Shown: one piece after another, positions 1 to 8,074 of the stretch
Layout of the letters: each line of letters starts with the position of its first letter
How positions within the stretch are numbered: position 1 is the stretch's first letter
NCBI RefSeq assembly: GCF_013520985.1
Contig: NZ_JACDTY010000004.1
Span: forward strand, 369,517-433,516
From: Mesorhizobium neociceri
GTDB taxonomy: Bacteria; Pseudomonadota; Alphaproteobacteria; Rhizobiales; Rhizobiaceae
DNA length: 64,000 nt
Direction of reading: 5' to 3'
Notes under the pieces: generated by a model
Database searches by the model: none
What the model was told of the DNA's origin: nothing
Seen by the model: only the letters and a program-made list of their open reading frames with translations
Program-made: the position numbers and the translations under genes

Positions 1-957
1 GCCCGGGGCCTGTCGATCATCCTTATCACCCACAAGCTGATCGAGGTCATGCAGTCAAACCGGGTCACGGTGCTGCGCAAAGGCAAGGTCGTGGCAACGC
101 TCAACACCGTTGAAACGTCTCCGGACGAACTCGCCCGGCTGATGGTCGGACGCGACGTGTCGTTCGCGATCACCAAGCCGGAGCTGAAACCGGGCGAGAC
201 GGTGGTCGCAGTCAAAGGGCTGACCGCGCATGGACACTGGGGCGAAGCCGTCCTCAAGGACGTATCCTTTTCAGTCGCACGCCACGAGATCCTCGGCATA
301 GCCGGCGTTGCCGGCAACGGTCAAAAGGAGCTGTTCGAGGTGCTGTGCGGCGTGCGCAAACCTCAGGCAGGCTCGATCCGGTTGATGGACGAGGAGATAG
401 CCGGGCTCACCCCCCGCTGCCTGATGGATCGCGGCGTCGGTCATATCCCGGATGATCGGTTCCGGGAGGGTTTGGTGCCGGAATTCAATGTCGCTGAAAA
501 CCTGGTGCTCGGCTGGCAACGCAATGCGAAATACCGCAGCGGCCCGCTGATAAACTTCAAGGCCATCGCCAAGCTGTCGCGCGAAATGATCGCCGAGTAC
601 CAGATCGCCACGCGCGACGAAAAGGTCACTGCTGGAAAGCTGTCGGGTGGCAACGCGCAGAAAATCATCATCGCGCGTGAATTCCGGCATGCCGCCGGTC
701 TGATGCTCGCCAATCAGCCGACGCGCGGCCTCGATGTCGGCGTCATCGAATATGTGCAGTCGCAGTTGCTCAGGAAGCGCGCAGAAGGCTTCGCCGTCAT
801 CCTCGCCTCAGAGGAATTGGGCGACCTGTTCGGCCTCGCCGACCGCATCGCGGTGATGTTCAAGGGCGAGATCATGGGCATCGTCGATCCCAGGAACACG
901 ACCATCTCCGAGGTGGGGGTCATGATGGCAGGCCGCCGGCAAGGGACAACCCAATGA
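1..957 (+). CDS. Sugar/nucleoside-type ABC importer ATPase, C-terminal part (5' end outside window)
   Basis: The last 318 residues of a tandem ATPase subunit that powers uptake through the two permeases encoded next. The frame is open from base 1, and the first visible residues include ITHKL, the switch-histidine loop of the first ATPase domain, so the true start precedes the window. The second domain has the degenerate Walker A usual for this class (GVAGNGQKE, bases 304-330), an intact signature LSGGNAQK (640-663) and a NQPTRGLD Walker B region (712-735). Its stop overlaps the next start in ATGA, implying translational coupling. Relatives of this permease/ATPase class (BMP/Nup type) import nucleosides or simple sugars; the substrate here is not visible. 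Confidence 0.93.
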   Translation, partial: ARGLSIILITHKLIEVMQSNRVTVLRKGKVVATLNTVETSPDELARLMVGRDVSFAITKPELKPGETVVAVKGLTAHGHWGEAVLKDVSFSVARHEILGIAGVAGNGQKELFEVLCGVRKPQAGSIRLMDEEIAGLTPRCLMDRGVGHIPDDRFREGLVPEFNVAENLVLGWQRNAKYRSGPLINFKAIAKLSREMIAEYQIATRDEKVTAGKLSGGNAQKIIIAREFRHAAGLMLANQPTRGLDVGVIEYVQSQLLRKRAEGFAVILASEELGDLFGLADRIAVMFKGEIMGIVDPRNTTISEVGVMMAGRRQGTTQ

Positions 958-2021
958 TCCGCTTCGAACCGAGAACCGAACGCGACGGCCTGTGGACCGC
1001 CGCATCCTTCGCCATGGCCGTTGTTGCGGGGCTTGCCGTGTCGGCCCTGCTGCTTGCTTCGACCGGTGCCGATGTAGGTCAGGTCTTCGCAGCACTCGTG
1101 CAGGGTGCCGCCGGCTCACCAAAGGCGTTGGCTACCACGCTGGTGAAAGCGACACCGATCATCCTCACCGGACTTGCCACCGTCATTGCCTTCCGCGCGC
1201 AGCTCTGGAGCATCGGCCAAGAAGGCCAGGTCTTTGCCGGCGCCATGGGCGGGTATCTTGGCGGGCAGGTTCTGGCCGGTATGCCGCCGCTGCTGTTTTT
1301 CCCGGGCGTGCTCGCATTTGGCATGGCCGCAGGCATGGCGCTTGGCTGGCTCGCGGCGCAGCTGAGGAATCGCTTCGGCGTCAACGAGATCATCTCCACG
1401 GTAATGCTGAACTACCTCGTCATCTATCTGCTGTCCTGGCTGCTGCAAGGTGGCCCGTGGGGCGAGAACGGCGCCACCATCTCCTACCAGCAGTCCCCGA
1501 TGCTGCCTGAGGACGCCTTTCTGCCGGCACTGTTCGGCAGCAACAGGTTGCACGCAGGCGTGCTGTTGCCGTTCCTCGCTGCCGCTTTGTGCGCGGTGGT
1601 GATTTCACGGACACCGCTTGGCTACGAGATACGCGGCCTCGGCTACAATCCCGAGGCGTTGCGGCACAAGGGCGTCAACATCGCCCGCACAGTCACCATC
1701 GTCATGATGGCAAGCGGCGCGCTCGCCGCCCTTGCAGGTGCAACAGAGCTGTTCGGCGTGGCGCACAGGCTGCGCGCCGACAACCTTGTCGGTCTCGGCT
1801 ATGCCGGCATCATCGTCGGCATGATCGGCGGCCTCAGACCGCTCGGCACGGTCGTGGCCGGACTGTTCTTCGGCGGGCTGGCCAGCGGTGCCGTCTACAT
1901 GCGGGTGCTTGGCGATGTGCCTGCGTCGCTCGTGCCCGCCATCCAGGGCATCACCCTTTTCTTCTTCCTCTGCGCCGGCGTGCTGGCGCGCTACCGTGTG
2001 GTCAGGGTCGCTTTCCAATGA
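954..2021 (+). CDS. ABC transporter permease (BMP/Nup-type, BPD_transp_2 family), first of pair
   Basis: Inner-membrane channel subunit of 355 residues with about eight to nine hydrophobic segments. It carries the family motif SIGQEGQVFAG near residues 86-96 and a cytoplasmic coupling-loop motif GLGYNPEALRHKG around 225-240, as in permeases of nucleoside/deoxyribose-like importers. It starts at ATG 954 inside the end of the ATPase gene (ATGA overlap) and ends in another ATGA overlap with the second permease, so the three genes form one translationally coupled operon. The matching periplasmic lipoprotein gene is not in view and is probably upstream. Confidence 0.92.
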   Translation: MIRFEPRTERDGLWTAASFAMAVVAGLAVSALLLASTGADVGQVFAALVQGAAGSPKALATTLVKATPIILTGLATVIAFRAQLWSIGQEGQVFAGAMGGYLGGQVLAGMPPLLFFPGVLAFGMAAGMALGWLAAQLRNRFGVNEIISTVMLNYLVIYLLSWLLQGGPWGENGATISYQQSPMLPEDAFLPALFGSNRLHAGVLLPFLAAALCAVVISRTPLGYEIRGLGYNPEALRHKGVNIARTVTIVMMASGALAALAGATELFGVAHRLRADNLVGLGYAGIIVGMIGGLRPLGTVVAGLFFGGLASGAVYMRVLGDVPASLVPAIQGITLFFFLCAGVLARYRVVRVAFQ

Positions 2022-2950
2022 ATCAGCTGTTCCAGGAAGCGATTATCGTCAGCATCCTTGCCGCCACCATCCGCACGATGACGCCGTTGTTGTTTTCGGC
2101 GATGGGCGAACTCATCACACAGCGCGCCGGCATTTGGAACATGGGTGTGGAAGGCACGATGCTGACGGGTTCCTTCGCCGCCTACATCGCCGCAACGACC
2201 ACCGGGTCGCTGTGGCTTGCGGTGCTTGCGGCGATCGTCGCCGGAGCCTTGATGGGCGCCATCATCGCCTTCATGACCGCAACCTTGCGCGTCGATCATT
2301 TTATCGCCGGCCTCGGGCTCAACCTGCTCGCCGGCGGACTGACGCTCTACTGGTTCCAGAGCTACATCCAGGGCCGGGCACAGCCGACATTTTCCGGCTT
2401 CCAGGACGTCGCCATCCCGCTGCTTTCCGACATTTCGGTGATCGGGCCCATTCTGTTCTCGCAGCGCGCGCTGACCTATGTCGCACTGCTCACCGTGCCG
2501 CTGGTGTGGTTCCTGCTCTATCGCAGCCGTTACGGGCTCGAATTGCGTTGCCTTGGCGAGAACCCCAAGGCACTGGATGTAAAGGGCCTTAGCGTAACCG
2601 CCCGCCAATTTGCCGCGGTGATGATCGGCAGTGCGCTGACCGGTCTTGGCGGCGGCTTTCTTATGCTCGGCTTTTCAGATCGCTTTCTCGCCGACTTCAC
2701 GGCTGGGCGCGGCTGGATCGTGATCGTGGCCCTGATCGCGGGAAACTGGAAACCCAAAGGGGTGCTGGTCGCGGTCATAGCTTTCGCCTTCCTTGAATCG
2801 CTCGCCACGCATCTACAGGTGCTAGGGGCGCCGGTGCCACACCAACTGCTCCTGGCACTGCCATATCTGGCGTCGATCGGGCTTCTGATGGGTGTTCGTT
2901 TCCGGAGCGGTCAGCCGACCCGGCTCGGCATACCGTACAAGCGGGAATGA
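2018..2950 (+). CDS. ABC transporter permease (BMP/Nup-type), second of pair
   Basis: Second inner-membrane channel subunit, 310 residues. A longer open frame exists upstream, but ATG 2018 is chosen because it sits in the ATGA overlap with the first permease and begins a normal N-terminus. Family features are NMGVEGTMLTGSFAA in the first third and the coupling motif LGENPKALDVKGL near the middle. It would pair with the first permease as a heterodimer. It is the last gene of the operon; no clear terminator follows, and the next 650 bp hold no convincing gene. Confidence 0.92.
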   Translation: MNQLFQEAIIVSILAATIRTMTPLLFSAMGELITQRAGIWNMGVEGTMLTGSFAAYIAATTTGSLWLAVLAAIVAGALMGAIIAFMTATLRVDHFIAGLGLNLLAGGLTLYWFQSYIQGRAQPTFSGFQDVAIPLLSDISVIGPILFSQRALTYVALLTVPLVWFLLYRSRYGLELRCLGENPKALDVKGLSVTARQFAAVMIGSALTGLGGGFLMLGFSDRFLADFTAGRGWIVIVALIAGNWKPKGVLVAVIAFAFLESLATHLQVLGAPVPHQLLLALPYLASIGLLMGVRFRSGQPTRLGIPYKRE

Positions 2951-3292
2951 CAGCGCCGCGGCGTCAGAGGTCTCGGGGCAGAGCCGGAATCGTCTCGGGC
3001 ATTTCGAGAAGGGCGGATAACGGTTATGCATCAGCACATCCTTGATCCAAGCGATTCATTTCCAATCGGCTATCGTTTGCCGGATGCTTGGCGGGTTGAA
3101 AAAAGTGAATTGAAGGCGATGGCGCTTGGCATCCTCGAGATCACACCAGACCGTGCGATGGCGTGGCTGAACAAACGACCTGCCAAGCCTCGATCTCCCC
3201 AACTAGCAGCATCGGCTGTCTTTTCACATCGCCCAGTCCAACTTACGGATTCAAGGCTCCTCCTGATTCGGGTGCTGCCTTGATTTCATTGC

Positions 3293-3332
3293 GAAATTCC
3301 GTTCTATGGCGCTACCATAACGGAGGTATTTC
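3293..3332. repeat. Imperfect 40-bp palindrome
   Basis: The left half GAAATTCCGTTCTATGG and the right half CCATAACGGAGGTATTTC pair over most of their length with small bulges around a CGCTA centre. It could be an operator or the remnant of a palindromic repeat. No neighbouring regulator makes an assignment possible. Confidence 0.4.
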
Positions 3333-3363
3333 TCATAGTCTTCAGGGAGTTAATCGGATTTTG

Positions 3364-3381
3364 GTAGCGGGAGACCGCTAC
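3364..3381. repeat. Perfect 7-bp stem with GAGA tetraloop
   Basis: GTAGCGG, loop GAGA, CCGCTAC. There is no T-run after it, so it is not a standard terminator. Bases 3362-3374 (TGGTAGCGGGAGA) equal the complement of the last 13 nt of the tRNA-Met gene at 62484-62560; this may be chance or a further tRNA scar. Confidence 0.4.
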
Positions 3382-3496
3382 ATCGCAAGACCCACTATTG
3401 AGGGGGCGCTATTCTGCTATCGGAGGCACGCGGCTTAGTGCAAAACTTTCGAATTTCGAGGCAGAGGTTAGCCGATGCCGTCCGAAGGCGGGGGTT

Positions 3497-3521
3497 GCAG
3501 GTTCGAATCCTGTCGGGTGTG
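3497..3521 (+). pseudogene. tRNA 3'-end fragment (T-arm plus acceptor strand)
   Basis: Bases 3497-3513 form a T-arm: GCAGG, the seven-base loop TTCGAAT, then CCTGT. A seven-base would-be acceptor strand, CGGGTGT, and G follow. No matching 5' acceptor (ACACCCG or a G-U variant) lies 70-95 bp upstream, so this is not a whole tRNA. Such 3' fragments are typical leftovers at attachment sites of elements that integrate into tRNA genes. The parent isotype was not identified. Confidence 0.5.
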
Positions 3522-3603
3522 CTCGACGGGGCCGGGACAGCGGAAGCCCACAAAGAGATTGCGACCGACCGGGTAGGCACCAGTGCGCGTCGTTTCCACA
3601 TGT

Positions 3604-4377
3604 TCATTCCTTTTTGAGGATCTCGCCAAGATCGGCGAGGCGGTCGATCACGTGGTCCGGTCTGAATGGAAATCGCTCCATGTCAGCCCGCGTGCTCACC
3701 CCAGTAAGAACAAGGGCTGTCTTCAGACCCGATTCCAATCCGGCGACAACGTCCGTATCCATTCTGTCTCCGACCATGATCGTGTCGGCTGCACTAACTC
3801 CCAGGCGGTCGAGCGCGCTTCGCATCATGAATGAGTTCGGTTTGCCGATGAAATAGGGCTGACGGCCGGTGGCCTTTTCGATCAGGGCTGCGACCGCCCC
3901 GCAGGCCGGATGGAACCCGCGCTCGGTCGGGCCGGTGGCATCCGGATTGGTGGCGAGAAACCACGCGCCCTTTGCGACAAGCTCGGCGCCGGCGGTGATC
4001 TGCTCGTAGTGGTACGAAGTGGTGTCGCCAAGGATCACGAAATCCGGGGCAAACTGCGTGATCCGACAGCCTGCGTGCCGGAGGGCCTCGACCAGTCCAT
4101 TGTCACCGATGACATACACGGATGATCCGGGCTTTTGCAGCTCCACGAATCGCGCCGTGGCGAGCGCCGATGTGTAGATGTGCTCAGGCTGAACGAGGAA
4201 GCCAACCGCCCTCAAACGTTCGGCATGATCTTCCGGAGTGAAGCGGGAGTTATTGGTAAAGATCTGAAACGGCTTGCCGTTGGAGACCAGCCCGGCGACA
4301 TAGTCGATGGAGCCTGCAATTGGTTGGCCGCCGCGGACCAGAACCCCGTCCATGTCGAGCAGGTGGGCTACGATCAT
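3604..4377 (-). CDS. HAD-superfamily (NagD-like, subclass IIA) phosphatase
   Basis: A 257-residue cytoplasmic phosphatase that hydrolyses small phosphate esters. All four HAD motifs are present: DMDGV with nucleophile D8 and acid/base D10, TNNS at 41-44, the motif III lysine K179 in GKP, and GDRMDTD with D207 and D209. The cap between motifs II and III is of the C2 (NagD/AraL/4-nitrophenylphosphatase) kind. It starts at ATG 4377 and stands alone between a scar-like stretch and a 390-bp gap. Family members act on sugar phosphates, UMP/GMP or phosphoglycolate; the substrate is unknown. Confidence 0.9.
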   Translation of the reverse strand: MIVAHLLDMDGVLVRGGQPIAGSIDYVAGLVSNGKPFQIFTNNSRFTPEDHAERLRAVGFLVQPEHIYTSALATARFVELQKPGSSVYVIGDNGLVEALRHAGCRITQFAPDFVILGDTTSYHYEQITAGAELVAKGAWFLATNPDATGPTERGFHPACGAVAALIEKATGRQPYFIGKPNSFMMRSALDRLGVSAADTIMVGDRMDTDVVAGLESGLKTALVLTGVSTRADMERFPFRPDHVIDRLADLGEILKKE

Positions 4378-4771
4378 CAGACTTCAACCCGTGAGGTCTT
4401 CGGATGCGCGCATGGGCATAAATCTGTTCTTGGTCACGTGCGTTGTTCCCTTCTATGTGATCGCGTGGGCCAATGTACGCACCGAGAGCAATGTGGGAAC
4501 GGCATCCGATCGTTGGTGCGGCAATTAGGACATTGCGGCGTGTAAAAGGGTCCATTGTAGCTTCGAAAATGGCGCGGTAACCGATGGCCTGCCTTTCCGG
4601 ACGGATCAGATGCCTCGGCTCTTGAGATTGGTGAGGTTGATGAGGGTAACGCCGGAGCGCTACCGCCTTTCCCCACATTCACCAGGTCAGCGGCTCCAGC
4701 TTCGTTGCCTTGGATGAAGGTTCATTCGAACTGGAACCCCGACTCGTTGCAGATTCTCGACAGCCAGTCCG
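4378..4771. other. Intergenic stretch, no gene recognised
   Basis: About 390 bp between the starts and ends of two minus-strand genes. It must carry the HAD gene promoter on its left side. No RNA gene, repeat, strong hairpin or plausible coding frame was recognised. Confidence 0.5.
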
Positions 4772-5686
4772 TCAGCGTGCATTTCCCAGATTCGCCTGGT
4801 TCGTTGCGCCTGCGATCAGTTCGTCCGATCGTGAAAGGAATAGCTTGAGGGTGGGCGATGCGTTCGCCTTGCTGTAGCCGATAACCAGGTCGATCGTTGG
4901 TGCTTCACCTTCCAGCGGTCGGCTGACCACGGACCACGGCAACAAATTCTTCGCATAGGCGGGCATAAGCGCCAACCCACGGGTAGAGGCAACCAGGGAC
5001 ATGGCCATCGCCAGATTGTCCACCCCATAGTCCAGTTTGATATCGAGCCCGGAGCGGCGCAGATAATCCTGGGTCACGGTGTGCAGCACCGTGGCCTTGT
5101 TCGAACCGCCGATGAAAATCTCGCCGGCCAGTTCCCGCGGGTGAATTGCTTCGCGGCTGGTGAGGCGATGGTCGCTCGGCATCAGGACGATCAGCGACTC
5201 GTGGTCCACGACCTCGTAGCACAGGTCGAAGGTCGGTTCGGCGCGCAGGAAGGCCACGTCGAGCCGGCCACGGACAAGTGCCTCGGCGAGATCAGGCGAA
5301 TAGTCGCTCGTGATCGTGACCTGGATGTTCTTCAACTCGTCGCGCAACACATGCATGGCCCGCGGCAGCCAGTTCATCTCGTGACCGGTTTGGAAGCCGA
5401 TGGCGAATGTTTTCCGGGCAGGCTGTGCTGCCCTGCGCGCCGCTTCCACCGCGGCATCGGCCTGCGCCAGCGCCAGCCGGGCATGGTCGAGAAAGGCCTT
5501 GCCTGCAGCGGTCAATTCGATGCCGTGCGCGTTGCGGCTCATCAACGGAACGCCAACCTCGTATTCGAGATCGCGGATCTGGCGGCTGAGCGAAGGCTGC
5601 GCGGTGTGCAGCCTTTTCTTGGCCGCAAGCGTCAGGTTGCCCTCCTCGGCGACAGCGACGAAATAACGGAGATGTCTCAGTTCCAT
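4772..5686 (-). CDS. LysR-family transcriptional regulator
   Basis: A 304-residue DNA-binding regulator. The N-terminus is the standard LysR winged helix (MELRHLRYFVAVAEEGN, then AQPSLSRQIRDLE with the recognition helix), followed by a periplasmic-binding-like effector domain. An in-frame ATG lies 33 bp further up, but ATG 5686 is chosen because LysR proteins usually begin a few residues before this helix. It diverges from the SDR gene at 5837 across 150 bp, the classic layout for a regulator of its neighbour. An inverted repeat TAGGT-N10-ACCTA lies just before its start. The inducer is unknown. Confidence 0.92.
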   Translation of the reverse strand: MELRHLRYFVAVAEEGNLTLAAKKRLHTAQPSLSRQIRDLEYEVGVPLMSRNAHGIELTAAGKAFLDHARLALAQADAAVEAARRAAQPARKTFAIGFQTGHEMNWLPRAMHVLRDELKNIQVTITSDYSPDLAEALVRGRLDVAFLRAEPTFDLCYEVVDHESLIVLMPSDHRLTSREAIHPRELAGEIFIGGSNKATVLHTVTQDYLRRSGLDIKLDYGVDNLAMAMSLVASTRGLALMPAYAKNLLPWSVVSRPLEGEAPTIDLVIGYSKANASPTLKLFLSRSDELIAGATNQANLGNAR

Positions 5687-5703
5687 GGGTTTCCCATGCC
5701 TTT

Positions 5704-5723
5704 TAGGTATGGCGACCAACCTA
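5704..5723. promoter_or_regulatory. Inverted repeat, candidate LysR site
   Basis: TAGGT-N10-ACCTA lies 17 bp upstream of the LysR start codon, in the region shared with the divergent catabolic cluster. LysR proteins usually bind interrupted palindromes near their own promoter. This is position and symmetry only. Confidence 0.35.
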
Positions 5724-5836
5724 CAAAGTCTTTTTGCAGGGCACCAGCGGAACCTACCTCAAGCCAGCAGAAACGATCTGTAACGAACCCCCACAAGGCT
5801 TTCGCCGGGCGCGGTAGCCACACGAAGGACTGAACC

Positions 5837-6583
5837 ATGAGCACTCAAGTTGTTTTAATCACTGGTGGACTGACCGGCATCGGGCGCGCCGCCGCTGTCG
5901 CCTTCGCCAAGAAGGGCGCCAACGTGGTCGTCGCTGGCCGGCGTGATGAGGCTGGCCAGGCGCTCGTCAGGGAGCTGCGCTCCTTCGGTTCGGAGGCAGA
6001 GTTCATCAGAGCCGACGTCCGCAAGGAGGACGACGTCCGTGCCATGGTCGACAAGACCGTCGCGCAGTTTGGTCGTCTCGATGTCGCGGTGAACAACGCC
6101 GCAACCGAAGGCGATCGCGGCCTGATCACGGAGCAGACATCTGAAAGCTTTGCCGCGACCTTCGACACGAATGTTCTCGGCGTGGTCCTGAGCATGAAGC
6201 ACGAGGTGCGTGCGATGCAGGCCCAAGGGAGTGGCAGCATCATCAACATCTCCTCGACCTACGGACACGAAGGCGCGGCCGGGGCCTCGCTCTATGTCGG
6301 CGCCAAGCATGCCGTCGAAGGCATCACCAAGTCGGCGGCGCTCGAACTTGCCAAGTCGGGAATTCGCGTGAATGCCGTCGCGCCTGGCCCGACGGATACC
6401 GGCATGCTCACTCGTTTCACCGAGACGGCGGAGAACAAGGCCGCCTTGGCCGCGCAGGTGCCGCTGGGCCGACTCGGCCTCTCGGAAGAGGTCGCCGACG
6501 GCATCGTCTTCATCGCATCGGACGAGGCCAGGTTCATAACCGGTCACATCCTCAACGTCGACGGCGGACACAGCGCCAACTGA
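5837..6583 (+). CDS. SDR-family NAD(P)-dependent oxidoreductase
   Basis: A 248-residue classical short-chain dehydrogenase. It has the nucleotide-binding TGGLTGIG (9-16), NNAA around 86-89, and the catalytic set S140, Y153 and K157 (YVGAK). R35-R36 in VVVAGRR, at the end of the second strand, suggests NADP preference. It is the first gene of the plus-strand cluster divergent from the LysR gene. It probably oxidises or reduces a hydroxyl/keto intermediate of the cluster's substrate; the specific reaction cannot be read. Confidence 0.9.
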   Translation: MSTQVVLITGGLTGIGRAAAVAFAKKGANVVVAGRRDEAGQALVRELRSFGSEAEFIRADVRKEDDVRAMVDKTVAQFGRLDVAVNNAATEGDRGLITEQTSESFAATFDTNVLGVVLSMKHEVRAMQAQGSGSIINISSTYGHEGAAGASLYVGAKHAVEGITKSAALELAKSGIRVNAVAPGPTDTGMLTRFTETAENKAALAAQVPLGRLGLSEEVADGIVFIASDEARFITGHILNVDGGHSAN

Positions 6584-6636
6584 TCCCTTGGGCGCGGGGC
6601 TCGGCTCCGCGCCCGCCACATCGCAGAGGACACTCA

Positions 6637-7500
6637 ATGGCGCAGCACAACCACCAAACAGCACCTACGCAGTTCGTGTACGTCGCGGGCATCCCGTTCG
6701 CTTACCGGCGTTTCGGCAAAACGGGTGGCGTGCCGCTCGTCTTCAACATGCATTTCACCGGCACGATGGATCATTGGGACCCCGCGGTGACAGATGGCTT
6801 CGCCAGGGATCGCGAGGTCATCCTGTTCGACAACACCGGCATCTCGTCGACTTCGGGCGAGGTTCCGACCTCCATCGAGGAGATGGCCACTGATGCCGCA
6901 GCATTCATCAAGGCGCTCGGCCTTGCCGAGGTCGATGTGCTCGGCTTTTCGCTGGGAGGCCTCGTCGCACAGACGCTGGCCATCGCCGAACCGAAACTGG
7001 TCCGACGCCTGGTGCTGGTCGGCACCGGCCCGCGCAGCGGCGAAGGCATGGCCTCGCTGACGCCGGAGGCGCAGGAGATTTTCGGCGCCGCCTATGAAAA
7101 TCCGGACCATCTTTGGCTTCGCGTGCACTTCTCGCCCTCGCAGCGGAGCCAGGCCGCCGGCCGCGAGTTCCTTAAGCGCTTCCGGCTGCGCAACGAGGGG
7201 CGCGATCCGGAGGTCAGCGAAAAGGTCGCTCCGGCGCAGATCGAAGCACTCGTGAAATGGGGCGCGCCACGCGAGAATCCCTATGACTATCTGAAGGCGC
7301 TTGCTCAACCGACGCTGGTCGTGAATGGCGGTTCCGATGTGATCATCTACACGGTGAACTCGTTCATCCTGCAGCAGAACATCCCGAACGCGCAGCTCAT
7401 TCTCTACCCGGACGCCAACCACGGCTCGCTCTACCAATATCCCGAACGTTTCGTCCGCCATGTCTCGATGTTCCTGGAGGAACAGGGCCGCGGTGCGTGA
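6637..7500 (+). CDS. Alpha/beta-fold hydrolase (RutD-like role possible)
   Basis: A 287-residue serine hydrolase. The nucleophile elbow is GFSLGG (S105), the acid is probably D234 in GGSDV, and the histidine is H262 in DANHGS, the usual triad order. It lacks a signal peptide, so it is cytoplasmic. In the Rut pathway an enzyme of this fold (RutD) helps release an aminoacrylate-type intermediate. Here it lies in a cluster that also encodes LLM monooxygenase, flavin reductase and RidA proteins, so a comparable downstream hydrolysis is plausible but inferred. Confidence 0.88.
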   Translation: MAQHNHQTAPTQFVYVAGIPFAYRRFGKTGGVPLVFNMHFTGTMDHWDPAVTDGFARDREVILFDNTGISSTSGEVPTSIEEMATDAAAFIKALGLAEVDVLGFSLGGLVAQTLAIAEPKLVRRLVLVGTGPRSGEGMASLTPEAQEIFGAAYENPDHLWLRVHFSPSQRSQAAGREFLKRFRLRNEGRDPEVSEKVAPAQIEALVKWGAPRENPYDYLKALAQPTLVVNGGSDVIIYTVNSFILQQNIPNAQLILYPDANHGSLYQYPERFVRHVSMFLEEQGRGA

Positions 7501-7535
7501 GTGCCGTGCTGGGCGACCATTGCAGGAGACAAACT

Positions 7536-7937
7536 ATGTTCGAACAGACAAATACAGCCGCGAAGATGATCAAGATCCCGGGACCCGATCACCCCATCAC
7601 CATCGAACCCAACCCCAAGCGAGTCGTGGTCTCAATCGGCGGCATAATCCTGGCTGACAGCCGCGACGCGCTGGTCCTGCGCGAAGCGGGCTACCCGGCG
7701 GTCCAATACATCCCGCGCAAGGATGTCGATATGGCCCTGCTCGAGCGGAGCGCGCATGCGACCTACTGCCCCTACAAGGGAGACTGCGCATACTTCAGCA
7801 TCCCGTCAGGTGGGGAGCGCGCCATCAACGCTGTCTGGGCCTACGAGGATCCATACGATGCGGTGGCGGCCATCAAGAACCATCTGGCTTTCTACCCAGA
7901 GCGGGTGGACGCGATCGAGGAGCGCTCCGAGCGCTAG
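7536..7937 (+). CDS. DUF427 domain protein
   Basis: A 133-residue protein of the DUF427 family, a small beta-rich fold with no assigned reaction. Recognisable family pieces are VSIGGIILADSRDALVLREAG, YIPRKDVDMALLE and YCPYKGDCAYFSI near the middle, then VWAYEDPYDAV. ATG 7536 is chosen over a longer frame because GGAG (7524-7527) sits 8 bp before it. It lies between the hydrolase and the second SDR in the same direction. Its tight placement inside a catabolic operon is a clue that this DUF427 member has an enzymatic or chaperone role there. Confidence 0.88.
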   Translation: MFEQTNTAAKMIKIPGPDHPITIEPNPKRVVVSIGGIILADSRDALVLREAGYPAVQYIPRKDVDMALLERSAHATYCPYKGDCAYFSIPSGGERAINAVWAYEDPYDAVAAIKNHLAFYPERVDAIEERSER

Positions 7938-8074
7938 GCCCCGCCTTCCGAAGAAGCCGCGGCCGGCAGCAATGCGGATCTTCGCCGCTGATTACCGCCC
8001 CGGGCTCGCGGGGCGAATGCCCGGCCGCGTGCCGAGGAAACCTTGAAAAGAGCCGTCACCAAGGACACACGACA

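Larger units (their letters stand above)
2951..3603. other. Gene-poor stretch with palindromes and a tRNA fragment
   Basis: This 650-bp stretch between the permease operon and the HAD gene has no convincing gene. Open frames at 3026-3283 (+) and 3395-3607 (-) match nothing I recognise; the latter contains RIRTCNPRLR, a peptide that commonly arises from translating tRNA 3' ends backwards. The stretch does hold an imperfect palindrome (3293-3332), a perfect 7-bp hairpin (3364-3381) and a tRNA T-arm (3497-3521), listed separately. It reads like an old integration or rearrangement scar. Confidence 0.5.

Noticed and set aside
3026..3283. 85-codon plus-strand frame
   Set aside because: No ribosome site, no recognised family; a weak likeness of ITPDRAMAWLNK to phage-type proteins was not enough.
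3395..3607. Small minus-strand protein containing RIRTCNPRLR
   Set aside because: This peptide is the usual false translation of a tRNA 3' end; the DNA is a T-arm fragment.
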